64,000 nucleotides of DNA from Prevotella sp. (GTDB lineage: Bacteria > Bacteroidota > Bacteroidia > Bacteroidales > Bacteroidaceae). The stretch lies in contig JAFPVC010000016.1 in the NCBI GenBank assembly GCA_017413085.1, positions 1-64,000 on the forward strand, in the 5' to 3' direction. The notes below the pieces were generated by a model. That model ran no database searches and was not told the DNA's origin. It was given only the letters and a program-made list of their open reading frames with translations. Both the position numbers and the translations under genes were made by a program. Position 1 is the first letter of the stretch, and each line of letters opens with the position of its first letter. Shown one piece after another: positions 42,748 through 51,583 of this stretch.

Positions 42748-42840
42748 CTACTTTTTTTTATCATACATACCACTTTACAACAATTCTTAACAAAGATTAA
42801 CTCTGTCGCAATCATAAAAAGCTGTTACCATACAGAAATC

Positions 42841-42876
42841 CCCCTCTGCACTGTCTTTTACTGACTGTACAGAGGG
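42841..42876 (-). terminator. Hairpin at the end of the SusCD/FAS1 operon
   Basis: CCCCTCTGCACTGTC (42841-42855) pairs with GACTGTACAGAGGG (42863-42876) with two mismatches. The following T run on the minus strand is weak. Confidence 0.65.
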
Positions 42877-42935
42877 AGATTAACTAATAAACATTTACAA
42901 GCAAAGCCTGCTTATTTCAGAGGCAAAAAATATGA

Positions 42936-44642
42936 TTATTTCAGAGGCAAATACCAATTATCGGGAATCATCAGCAGCTCATACAACGTTTCATCCCTAT
43001 AACCGTTGCGGAAGCTGACAAACGATGCTAAATATGATGGATCGTTGCGGCGGAGTGCAACACGCATCAAATCGAAGAAGCGGTAACCCTCGAAAGCGCC
43101 CTCAAGTGCCATCTCGTCGATAATATAGTCTTCAACAGCAGGAATCTGCCAGTTTATGGTATCCTGCTTTGTAGCCAGTTCTACCGTAGGCATTGGCAAT
43201 GTGTAGTACATATTACACTGAGAGTCACCAGAGCCGTTTGAGTGTACACCCTTCACCTCATTGCGCGTGAACCATGTCTCATTGAAATCGATGAGTCCGG
43301 CAGCAGCCGTACGCTCCTCTTCATCAATATACAATTGTGCATTCTCATTGCACAGTCCATATTTCAGGATACAGAATGCAGACTGTGGGAAACCGGCACG
43401 GCAAAGAGCCTCGGCATATCTCAACCATACCATAGTACGACGGTATGTAGTGATAGAATTGCTTTTTACCTTCTTTATTGTCTGACTGACGGTGTTGTAC
43501 TCAGAATACTTATCCTGTCCACCCAGAGAACTCATAGAGAAGTTGCTCGACAAACGCAGGTCACCAATATAGATGTCATCCAGCAATCCTGTTTTCGGCG
43601 CATATATAGTATCAATACTGTTGGCATAATGATATTCCTGACAGTAAGTCTGCAATGCTGACAACAGGCGCATGTCCTTTGACGGAGTAAGCTGATAATA
43701 CAGATTGTTCTGTGTAGTTGAACAGAAAATATTCTGCAAGTCACTTACCGTACCGTCAACAACACGGGTTTCCATCGGTATGTACGACAGAACCTCATAA
43801 TTGTCAGTTGCCGAATACACATCGCTCGGACGCTTGTACTCCGTGCTACTTGTCCACTTTACATAGTTGGTAGTATTGGGGAGTATCGGATTGTCCTTGT
43901 CACCAAGATATGAGTGATACCACGAAGCAGCCTCACGATAGCGGCCAGCCCACAAGCACAAGTCACCGAGCAGCGCACGCATAGGAATAAACATATCTTC
44001 AGAGTGATAACGGTTGTTTTCACCCATGTCGCCATACTTTGGAGTCTTGACGTAAGCATAATCGGTGAGGTCATCGATGAAGTAGTTACATATTTCCTCT
44101 ATGCCCTTGCGGTCACCTGATGCAGCTATCTCCGCCTCTTTTTCGGTCATGATAGGTTCGGTCACGAGTGGCACCTTGCCATAATTGATAACCAACTGCA
44201 GGTAAGTCCACGCACGGAAAGCCTTGACTGCTGCATACTCAGTTTCAAAAATCTTGACACCACGACGTTCCAGTGTCGTATCCACATGATTGATAAAGTA
44301 GTTGCAGTTGTTGATTACAGCATAGTAATCGCTCACACGACAATACTTGTTAGCGTCTTTAAAGTCGAACGAAGCCAAACGCTTAAGGTCTGACGAAGCC
44401 TCGTTAGTTGTTACTACAAGATCACCGCGCACTTCACCAAGCAGCACTGTGCGGTCAGCAATCATCTGCATCTTGTTCACTATGCCCATCACGCTATACA
44501 TAGAGTCCGTAGGATGGTTGAGAGTGTTGTCTTCCTCAAACTCCACCATCTCTGATTCCGTGTTCAGCAGGTCGGAACATGCTGTCAGCATTGCTGCTGC
44601 GAGCAGCAGCAATGTGAAAAGCGAAAAATGATTCTTTTTCAT
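42936..44642 (-). CDS. SusD/RagB-type outer-membrane lipoprotein, second pair (568 aa)
   Basis: The start is ATG 44642 (MKKNHFSLFTLLLLAAAMLTACSD); an ATG two codons upstream is equally open. The lipobox LTAC is followed by SD, the Bacteroidetes surface-export type. The body is helical TPR-like, with AFRAWTYLQLVINYGKVPLVTEP and the C-terminal FEGYRFFDLMRVALRRND, typical of SusD proteins. They cap the SusC porin and bind the incoming polymer. It is the last gene of a seven-gene operon, 36 bp behind the SusC-type gene. The signal-peptide codons contain a 12-bp perfect inverted repeat (44589-44614). Confidence 0.95.
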   Translation of the reverse strand: MKKNHFSLFTLLLLAAAMLTACSDLLNTESEMVEFEEDNTLNHPTDSMYSVMGIVNKMQMIADRTVLLGEVRGDLVVTTNEASSDLKRLASFDFKDANKYCRVSDYYAVINNCNYFINHVDTTLERRGVKIFETEYAAVKAFRAWTYLQLVINYGKVPLVTEPIMTEKEAEIAASGDRKGIEEICNYFIDDLTDYAYVKTPKYGDMGENNRYHSEDMFIPMRALLGDLCLWAGRYREAASWYHSYLGDKDNPILPNTTNYVKWTSSTEYKRPSDVYSATDNYEVLSYIPMETRVVDGTVSDLQNIFCSTTQNNLYYQLTPSKDMRLLSALQTYCQEYHYANSIDTIYAPKTGLLDDIYIGDLRLSSNFSMSSLGGQDKYSEYNTVSQTIKKVKSNSITTYRRTMVWLRYAEALCRAGFPQSAFCILKYGLCNENAQLYIDEEERTAAAGLIDFNETWFTRNEVKGVHSNGSGDSQCNMYYTLPMPTVELATKQDTINWQIPAVEDYIIDEMALEGAFEGYRFFDLMRVALRRNDPSYLASFVSFRNGYRDETLYELLMIPDNWYLPLK

Positions 44643-44684
44643 TGTCATTTCTTCTTTGTTCAGTTAATAATGAAGAGTGAAGAA

Positions 44685-47600
44685 TTACAGGTTTACGTTC
44701 ACTCCGAAAGAGAAAGTGCGTCCAGCACCTGTTATTCCGCGGTCAATGCCCTGTGTCAGCACGCTGCCCTGCATTGCGCAGTCAGGATCACTGCCCAGAT
44801 ACGGTGTGATGGTAAACAGGTTGCCTATGCTGCCGTACAGCGTAATGCCCTGCAGGTATGTGCTCTGTATGGGCAAGTGATAGCTGAGGGTAATGTCCGA
44901 CATCCTGAGATATGAACCATCTTCTATCCAGCGGTCGCTGAAACGTGAGTTGCCCATCGGGTCGTTGTACGAGATGCGTGGAATGTCAGTCACCTGTCCT
45001 TCTGTAGTCCAACGGTTATTCATGGCCGTTGTCTGATTGAGGAAGAGTGAACCGCCCTCGAGCATTGAACGCTGATCGTTGTATATGTCGCCACCTATAG
45101 AATAGTTCATCGTCATTCTGAGTGTGAACTTCTTCCAGCGAAGCGTAGTAAAGATGTTACCATAGAGAGATGGGTTCGGATCACCGATTATGGTGCGGTC
45201 ATTTTCGTTTATCTCACGGCTATCATCCATATTCACGAAACGCATGTCACCAGCCTGATAGTATACCTTTTCACCGTTGTCCTTAACTATATAGTTGCCG
45301 TCAGCGGCAGCGTCGGCAGCCTTGCTGTATACGCCGTTCGTGCGGTAGCCGTAGAACACTCCCACCGGCTGTCCTACCTGTGTCAGAACAGTTGCACCGT
45401 ATATATCTGTCTCAATGCTCTTGTTGCCGTCTGGCAGTGCAGTAACCTTATTTTTGTAGTGACCAGCAGAGAAGCCAGCCTCCCAGTCAAAGTTCTTTTT
45501 TGCCATGAGTTTCAATGTTGCAGCGATGTCAAATCCAGCGTTTTCCAGTTTGCCGTCGCATGTCCAGTTCTGATCCATGCCACTAGTCCAAGCGAGCTGG
45601 CGCAATGCGAGCAGACCTGATGTCCAGCTCTTGTAAGCATTGAAGCGAAGGTTCAGGCGGTTGGCGAAGAAGTTGCCCTCAAGGCCAAATGAAAGACGGC
45701 GTGTAGTCTCCCAGCGCAGTTTCGTGTTGCCGATGTTGCCGATGGTCTTGAATCCGACAGTCTCGCCAAGCATCTTATGTGACACGAAATAAGAACGTGA
45801 AGCAGTATAGTCTATATCATCGTTGCCTGTAACGTCATAGCCAGCGTTGAGTCTGAGATAATTGATTCCGTTTGTGCGTGGGAACCAGTTCTCATTGCTA
45901 ACTACCCATGCTGCACCAAGACTTGGGAACAATCCCCATGTCACTCCACCCAGGCGAAGACCGTCGGCATCGTCACCGAAGCGTGATGATGACTGTGCTG
46001 AGATTCCTGCACTGAGGCAGTAGCGGTCAGCAAACGTATAGTCACCAAGTGCATACCAGACGAGTTCACGTGACCTGTCGTCGGCACCACCTGTCTGCTT
46101 GAAGCGCAGTGAAGCTGACTGGTTTGGCGTCTTGTCGTTACCAGAGTTGTAACCCTTCTGCCATGTCTGCTTGTATGAATTGCTCAGGAAGCGCAGTCCG
46201 CCCTTAATTCTGAAGGCGTTGGCACCCTTTGTCAAATTCCAGTTCAGACGTGTGTCGCTCTGTATACCTGTCTGGCGAGCAGCCTGACTGATAGAATAAT
46301 TCTCAAGCGTAGTGGCATCGTCAAGTCCGTCAACATAGAAGTTTGGCACGCCCTGCAGCGGCAGATAATAGATTTCGTTGGTATTGACGAGTGTCAGCGT
46401 GAAGTGTTCTTCGAGCGACAGATGCTTGTTGAATACATACTTAGGAGTTATCGAGAACATTATGAGTCGGTTACCGAATGTATTGCGGTTCTTACCCTCA
46501 CCATATTCCAGTATGCTTGACGGGTTTGCCAAACGGCCTCTACCCTGGAACATTCCCTCAAGATAGTCGTCAGCCTCCGAGAGGTAGTGACTCAGGTTTC
46601 CCTGCTTGTCGTACGCCCATGGTGAGAGGAACGGAGCCTTAGCCAAGCCAAGGAATCCAGGAGAAGTAACAACGCCTGACAACACCTCAGCCGGTGCGCC
46701 GTCGTCATACAGGGCACGGTCCACGTCACTGTAACTTGCATCGAAGCGCACGCTGAAATTGTTCACAACGTTGATGTCAGTGTTCAGTCGCATGTTGAAG
46801 CGTGTGAAGTCATTACCCTTCAATGTGCTGTTGCCCATGCCATAGCCAACCGAGAGGTTGTATGATGCAGCATCGTCACCACCCTGCACGTTGATACCGT
46901 AGTTTTGCGAGAATGCATTGCGGTATACCTCATCTGTCCAGTCTGTCTGGTTGTGGTATGTCTTATAATAAAAGTAATTGGGATCCGAAACAAGGAACAT
47001 CATTGAACCCATACTCGTAGGATTAATATATCCGCTAAGCAGTTCCGACGCATACAGGCGATAGTCCTCTGCGCCCATCATCTTCGGCAGACGTGCAATG
47101 CGCTCAAACCTGCCGTTCATCGTCAGGTCAATCTTCGTTGCCATCGACTTGTTGCGCTTGGTATTTATCAGGACGACGCCGTTGGCTCCCTTCGCACCAT
47201 AGAGGGCTGTACCATTTTTCAGAACCTCCACGTTCTCTATGTCGTTCACGTTGAGATTGGCCAGAATGTTGTTGGTGAAGCCGTCGTGCAGCATCTCGCG
47301 GTCGCGCTGCATGTCCATGATGACTCCGTCAAGCACAACGAGCGGCTGAGCGTTGGCGTTCAGCGAGTTTATACCGTTGATAAGGCTCAAGGTTCCCAGT
47401 CCCTGCACGCCGCCGTGACTTACCTGCCTCATATCGGCACCAAGCTGACGTGTCAGCAATGGGTCTACACTCATTTCAGCAGTATTGCTGAAGTCGGTTG
47501 CCTCACTGCTCAACGTTGACGTAAGCCCTGTGCGGTATGTACGTTTATACATGTCGCTGAACATCCGTGCGTCAGCCTTGCCGTCGCGTGCCGTCACCTG

Positions 47601-47849
47601 CATCAGGCCGTAGCCCTCTACTTTCATTTGCACCGATGTAGCATAAGCCGGAATGGTCAGCTTATAGTTTCCTTGCTCGTCGGTAATGGCGGTGTGCTTG
47701 TTGTCAGTCGTAGCCGACACGATGACACCTGCGAGGGGTGCGCCTGTAGCCGCATCGGTCACCTGTCCCGTTACCGTCGTAGTGTTTTCTTGTGCTGCAA
47801 GCGACATCTGTGCCAGCAGCAGCATTATGGTTATTATATGCTTCTTCAT
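44685..47849 (-). CDS. SusC/RagA-type TonB-dependent transporter, second pair (1054 aa)
   Basis: The signal peptide is 1-19 (core ITIMLLLAQMSLAAQ). Next is a carboxypeptidase-regulatory-like domain (about 22-95: TVTGQVTDAATGAPLAGVIV). The plug contains LVVLDGVIMDM and NVNDIENVEVLKNGTALYGA (about 165-220), followed by a large beta-barrel ending in an aromatic-type strand (FSFGVNVNL). It takes up oligomers across the outer membrane using TonB energy, with its SusD partner 36 bp downstream. Its ATG overlaps the stop of the upstream FAS1 gene by 4 bp, so the two are translationally coupled. Confidence 0.95.
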   Translation of the reverse strand: MKKHIITIMLLLAQMSLAAQENTTTVTGQVTDAATGAPLAGVIVSATTDNKHTAITDEQGNYKLTIPAYATSVQMKVEGYGLMQVTARDGKADARMFSDMYKRTYRTGLTSTLSSEATDFSNTAEMSVDPLLTRQLGADMRQVSHGGVQGLGTLSLINGINSLNANAQPLVVLDGVIMDMQRDREMLHDGFTNNILANLNVNDIENVEVLKNGTALYGAKGANGVVLINTKRNKSMATKIDLTMNGRFERIARLPKMMGAEDYRLYASELLSGYINPTSMGSMMFLVSDPNYFYYKTYHNQTDWTDEVYRNAFSQNYGINVQGGDDAASYNLSVGYGMGNSTLKGNDFTRFNMRLNTDINVVNNFSVRFDASYSDVDRALYDDGAPAEVLSGVVTSPGFLGLAKAPFLSPWAYDKQGNLSHYLSEADDYLEGMFQGRGRLANPSSILEYGEGKNRNTFGNRLIMFSITPKYVFNKHLSLEEHFTLTLVNTNEIYYLPLQGVPNFYVDGLDDATTLENYSISQAARQTGIQSDTRLNWNLTKGANAFRIKGGLRFLSNSYKQTWQKGYNSGNDKTPNQSASLRFKQTGGADDRSRELVWYALGDYTFADRYCLSAGISAQSSSRFGDDADGLRLGGVTWGLFPSLGAAWVVSNENWFPRTNGINYLRLNAGYDVTGNDDIDYTASRSYFVSHKMLGETVGFKTIGNIGNTKLRWETTRRLSFGLEGNFFANRLNLRFNAYKSWTSGLLALRQLAWTSGMDQNWTCDGKLENAGFDIAATLKLMAKKNFDWEAGFSAGHYKNKVTALPDGNKSIETDIYGATVLTQVGQPVGVFYGYRTNGVYSKAADAAADGNYIVKDNGEKVYYQAGDMRFVNMDDSREINENDRTIIGDPNPSLYGNIFTTLRWKKFTLRMTMNYSIGGDIYNDQRSMLEGGSLFLNQTTAMNNRWTTEGQVTDIPRISYNDPMGNSRFSDRWIEDGSYLRMSDITLSYHLPIQSTYLQGITLYGSIGNLFTITPYLGSDPDCAMQGSVLTQGIDRGITGAGRTFSFGVNVNL

Positions 47850-49474
47850 TGTTCGTCAGTATTAGGGGTTCTTGGTCTGAGGTATATGCAGTCAAGATAC
47901 ATCTCGCGAGAGTATTTGCTTGTCTCGGCAGGCAATATCGAACACTTTAGCGTCACCGTAACCTTGATGTCGCTTTGTCCGTAGTTACATGTCGGGAATT
48001 TGAAATTCTCCGCCAAGACTATGGTGTCATTCTTCTCTGGATCACTCTTGAACTGTGTATTGCCACAGTTGAACGTCTTTGTGTCTCCATTCTCATCTAC
48101 GTAGGTTATGTCTGCCTTGAACTTGCACGGCTTACCGTTTTCAAGCAGAGCCGCAGAGCGTGGCAGTACGATTGCACAGACATCGTATGCACCTGACAGT
48201 GTATTATCCACACGGTATGCCAAATTCCAGTTTGACGTTTTAGAATTCGGAATTACATGCAGGTATTCATCCTGTGAGATATTGGCATGAACAGTCCTGC
48301 CACTGCTATATGTACAGTCCTTGTATGAAGTGATGAGTGTCTGATCCTCAGCCTCTGACCACAATTCCTTGAAATAAGTCTGTTCCTGTGTGAAAGGCCA
48401 TTTGTCCACTACATACAGGAATCCGTTGGTGCATGGCACTACTCTTGAATTGGCAAGTATACCGCCTTCTCCAAACGGCTCATAGAACTCATGGAACCTT
48501 GGGCGTCCTGTCAGATAAGTCTTGCGCCATCTCTCGTATGGCACAGAGTGCAGCACTTGGTCAGGTGCCGTTTGCTCATTCATGTTGAAGATTGCATCCT
48601 CCAAGAGCGCACGCGCTGACCACATGCGCTGCAGTGAGTCGCGCTTCAGCACCTTGTTGTCATACACGAAATATTCGTTGGTTTCGTTCCATACGCGCTC
48701 CCACTCCTCTGATACTGGTGCAACCATCCAGTATGAAGAGTCTTCAGCGTTAATGTAGCCTACATTTTCCAGCAGTTTGTTGCGCTCATAGATGACAGAG
48801 TCAACATACACAGGCACACCTTCCACTATGCCGCTTGAGGCTGAAGCGTCTGCACTGAAGTAATCTTCGTTGAACTGTTTCATCACATCTCCCACGCCAC
48901 TCATCTCAGGCAAGTCGCAGAGAGCCTCAAACAGGTTGTAGTTGTATGGCAGAGGCTTCTGTGTAATATGCAGCACTCCGTTATGTGTGCGTATATTGCC
49001 CTGCTTTACATCTACTCCGTCTATCGTGTTTTCTGCAACTGAAATACCTTTGTACTTCTGGTTCAGCATATAGATATCCGGTGTAGCATCGTTAATGCTC
49101 GTTGCAGAACGCGAGATATGGTTCAGCACGAAGAACTTTGCCACCAGCGAGTCACCAGACAGGGTACCTGTCAAGTTTATCAGCGAGTCACGGTTGAATG
49201 AGCCGTTCACTGGTGCCACCACGGTATACTGCTGTCCTTCGTTCAGCATGTCTGCATAGCTTGTGGTGGTCTTGCGGTGCATGCGCAGCATCTTCGTACT
49301 TTCCAGCACCTGGCAGAAGTCGCTCAATTCTGGCGTGCTCTGCATCTGTTCCCACAGCGTCATGTTGCTGCCGCTGCTTCCGTTGCCGCCCTCATAGTGG
49401 TCATCCCAGTCTGAGCATGAAGCCAATGTCATTGCTGCAAGCAGCAAAGAAGTGAAAATATTATGTTTTATCAT
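47846..49474 (-). CDS. Fasciclin (FAS1)-domain lipoprotein, third FAS1 gene of the operon (542 aa)
   Basis: The lipoprotein signal peptide is MIKHNIFTSLLLAAMTLASC with SDWDDHYEGG after the Cys. The FAS1-like part shows QYTVVAPVNGSFNRDSL (about 79-95), FVLNHIS and an H2-like NGVLHITQKPLPY (about 165), with a later NGFLYVVDKWPF (about 345). The last 170 residues look like a beta-sandwich (NWNLAYRVDNTLSGAYDV), possibly carbohydrate binding. FAS1 domains mediate adhesion or ligand binding. It lies between two other operon genes with a 43-bp gap upstream and a 4-bp overlap downstream, so it probably forms part of the SusCD surface complex. Confidence 0.82.
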   Translation of the reverse strand: MIKHNIFTSLLLAAMTLASCSDWDDHYEGGNGSSGSNMTLWEQMQSTPELSDFCQVLESTKMLRMHRKTTTSYADMLNEGQQYTVVAPVNGSFNRDSLINLTGTLSGDSLVAKFFVLNHISRSATSINDATPDIYMLNQKYKGISVAENTIDGVDVKQGNIRTHNGVLHITQKPLPYNYNLFEALCDLPEMSGVGDVMKQFNEDYFSADASASSGIVEGVPVYVDSVIYERNKLLENVGYINAEDSSYWMVAPVSEEWERVWNETNEYFVYDNKVLKRDSLQRMWSARALLEDAIFNMNEQTAPDQVLHSVPYERWRKTYLTGRPRFHEFYEPFGEGGILANSRVVPCTNGFLYVVDKWPFTQEQTYFKELWSEAEDQTLITSYKDCTYSSGRTVHANISQDEYLHVIPNSKTSNWNLAYRVDNTLSGAYDVCAIVLPRSAALLENGKPCKFKADITYVDENGDTKTFNCGNTQFKSDPEKNDTIVLAENFKFPTCNYGQSDIKVTVTLKCSILPAETSKYSREMYLDCIYLRPRTPNTDEQ

Positions 49475-49488
49475 ACCTTTTAATTCTA

Positions 49489-49522
49489 ATTATGAATTGT
49501 GCATTGTAGATTGTGCATTAAT
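49489..49522. repeat. Degenerate 7-bp array in the operon
   Basis: ATTATGA, ATTGTGC, ATTGTAG, ATTGTGC in 7-bp steps. It touches the stop codon of the gene ending at 49518. Confidence 0.75.
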
Positions 49523-51491
49523 GCGTATCCTCACCTTCAGGACTTCCATAGACGCTCTTCGGACAGAGTTCGATATAGTCGAACGACCAGTAGCGGTCTG
49601 CATCGTCGAGTACCTGACGGAAGCGCAGGTAATACGTCTTGTTCTCATCCAGATACTGCGTGGTGAGTATTCGACGCAGGTTCCAGTTGTTGGCACGCAG
49701 TGGGTTTTCTGCACCGCCAGAGCGGTAGCTGTCCATAGCCTTCATGTAGCCGCGGTTGTGCATGGCCTTGTCGTTTGCAATGTTTGTCTCCTCGTCGTCG
49801 GTATCCTCTACCCAACCGATTGTCGGGTCAGGACCATATACACGGAGGTCTACAGGTATGCCGCAAGGCTCGTTGTTCAGATATACCTGAACAACGCCAC
49901 GTTCGTCACCGCAGGTGTATCCAAGACGAATCTCGTATGTGCCTGACGGTACCGGCGGCAATTTGAATGACACGTCGAATATACCACTGATACAAACAGC
50001 ATTTGCACAGTATGAGTTCCAGTAGTTCACGTCAGAGTGAACACCCACGTATGTCTCGTCACTAACTTTCCAGTCTCTTATGTAACCGTTCTTGAAACCA
50101 GTCAGGATATCCTCGCCATAGCGTCCTTTACCGTTACAGTTTATGAAGTCAGGACTCAAGACGGTTGCGTCCATACGTATGCGGCAGTTCAACACTACGT
50201 CGCGCACCTCTGGTGTGTAAGCAAGTATGTCGTCAAGGTAGTGATATACGCCGTTCAGCGCATTTTGGTCGGCATTGCCTGACTCTGACGGCGACAGCAC
50301 CTTCACGCCTCGCACGGTGTAGTTGTCGCCCACACCCTTACGGTTAATGAACAGGCCGGCAGCCGGACCAGCGAAACGCATCATCGTGCCTGGACACATT
50401 GATTCATAGAACTCCTCCGGGTCAGTCACTGATGTGAGCCAGCAGGCAGAACGTGTCTCGCCGCTGCACACCCATGTGTTGTACTGTCCTACGCGGTTCA
50501 GCAGGTGATAGCTGACGAAGCGGTTCAGCGGATTGCGGCGATCGCGCGGATTGTCGTCATACAGACCAGCATCGTCTGGATAAGTCTGGTCATATATCTT
50601 CTTTGCATACTGCGTCAGTTCCTCCAGGTTGTTGATGCCGTGCAGACGGTAAATTGAGTCTGGCTCAACAAATGCCGTATACTTGAAGTAGCGCTTGCCT
50701 ACCCAGAACGAGCGTGTGTACTTTGCGCTACCACTGGTGCATCGTACCATGTAACCGGTATGTACGGAGTCGTCGCTGCATGAATATTCCTCATCTATAT
50801 AATGTACGAGTGAGTCAGCCATGCCTGTCACCTGCAGAGCCTGTGTGAACAGTGTCAGTTCCGGGTCCTCTGCTATCTTGTCGGCAAGGAGCATCGAACT
50901 TGACGATATGACGTTGTCCAGTACGTGCACCACGCCGTTGGTCACAGAGTCATTCTGTTCCGTCATGCGCGAGTTCTTGTTGATGAAGTACACGAGCTTG
51001 TTGTGGTTGGTCACGTCGCTGTCGCTCGACAATACTATGTAGCCGTCGTTCATGTTAAGCTCCGGCATTGCTCCTTCACCTATGTCGGTGGTGAAGAATG
51101 CACCTTTCTTGATGATATGCGTTCTTGCCAGTGTGTCGCATGATGCGTCGGGTATTTCGTCAACTGACTTATAGCCAAACTTCTGCATATAACGCCTTAT
51201 ACCGTCATTTTCTGGTGCAAACACCGTATACTTCAGCAGTCCTGCTGAACTGTACGTGCCGTAGGTTGTGAGCATGGAGTAGTAAGGCGTGCGCTTCAGT
51301 ATGGCAATGAAGTCGCTGAACTTCTCCGGTCTTTCCTCCAGGAACTCAGCTGCAGTCAGCTTCGTTGAGGAGTAGTAATTTTCCTGTTCAATATCGTTAT
51401 CAACGCAGGAGGTCACTATCATTGCTGTGAGCAGCAATGAAGTGAAAAGTGAAAAGTGAAAAATCCCTTGCGGAACGACTTTTCCTTCCAA
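49518..51491 (-). CDS. FAS1-domain lipoprotein with out-of-frame ATG (possible phase-variable gene)
   Basis: The 657-codon frame can begin only at a TTG (51491); the in-frame stop TAA lies six codons before it. The signal peptide (IFHFSLFTSLLLTAMIVTSC, then VDND) lies in this frame. A copy of the neighbouring SusD gene's start region lies just upstream with an ATG at 51529, but that ATG reads into a stop because the 7-bp repeat at 51442-51462 has three units; four units would join it to the lipoprotein frame. The mature part has FAS1 motifs (KYTVFAPENDGIRRYM, about 68; NGVVHVLDNVISS, about 186) and a C-terminal beta-sandwich (YEIRLGYTCGDERGVVQVYL, about 535; SFDYIELCP, about 640). It belongs to the SusCD/FAS1 operon. 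Confidence 0.8.
   Translation of the reverse strand: MEGKVVPQGIFHFSLFTSLLLTAMIVTSCVDNDIEQENYYSSTKLTAAEFLEERPEKFSDFIAILKRTPYYSMLTTYGTYSSAGLLKYTVFAPENDGIRRYMQKFGYKSVDEIPDASCDTLARTHIIKKGAFFTTDIGEGAMPELNMNDGYIVLSSDSDVTNHNKLVYFINKNSRMTEQNDSVTNGVVHVLDNVISSSSMLLADKIAEDPELTLFTQALQVTGMADSLVHYIDEEYSCSDDSVHTGYMVRCTSGSAKYTRSFWVGKRYFKYTAFVEPDSIYRLHGINNLEELTQYAKKIYDQTYPDDAGLYDDNPRDRRNPLNRFVSYHLLNRVGQYNTWVCSGETRSACWLTSVTDPEEFYESMCPGTMMRFAGPAAGLFINRKGVGDNYTVRGVKVLSPSESGNADQNALNGVYHYLDDILAYTPEVRDVVLNCRIRMDATVLSPDFINCNGKGRYGEDILTGFKNGYIRDWKVSDETYVGVHSDVNYWNSYCANAVCISGIFDVSFKLPPVPSGTYEIRLGYTCGDERGVVQVYLNNEPCGIPVDLRVYGPDPTIGWVEDTDDEETNIANDKAMHNRGYMKAMDSYRSGGAENPLRANNWNLRRILTTQYLDENKTYYLRFRQVLDDADRYWSFDYIELCPKSVYGSPEGEDTH
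51442..51462 (-). repeat. 7-bp tandem repeat, three units, in signal-peptide codons
   Basis: GTGAAAA (+ strand) three times. A change of one unit shifts the frame by 7 nt. With four units the ATG at 51529 would be in frame with the rest of the lipoprotein; with three it is not. Confidence 0.9.
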
Positions 51492-51536
51492 CCTTTTCTT
51501 ACTTTATTTTTATTATATAATGTAATCATACGCTTA

Positions 51537-51575
51537 AATTATGAATTGTGCATTATGAATTATGCATTAAGAATA
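51537..51575. repeat. Degenerate 7-bp array in the operon
   Basis: ATTATGA, ATTGTGC, ATTATGA, ATTATGC, ATTAAGA in 7-bp steps between the SusD gene and the FAS1 gene. Confidence 0.8.
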
Positions 51576-51583
51576 TTGCATTA

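Larger units (their letters stand above)
42528..42935. other. Intergenic region: leader with 7-bp array, promoter, terminator
   Basis: From left to right: the leader of the 1611-aa protein gene with a 7-bp array (42545-42600), its minus-strand promoter, an AT-rich stretch, the operon terminator (42841-42876) and a direct repeat of TTATTTCAGAGGCAAA (42911 and 42935) that duplicates the 3' end of the SusD gene. Confidence 0.65.
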
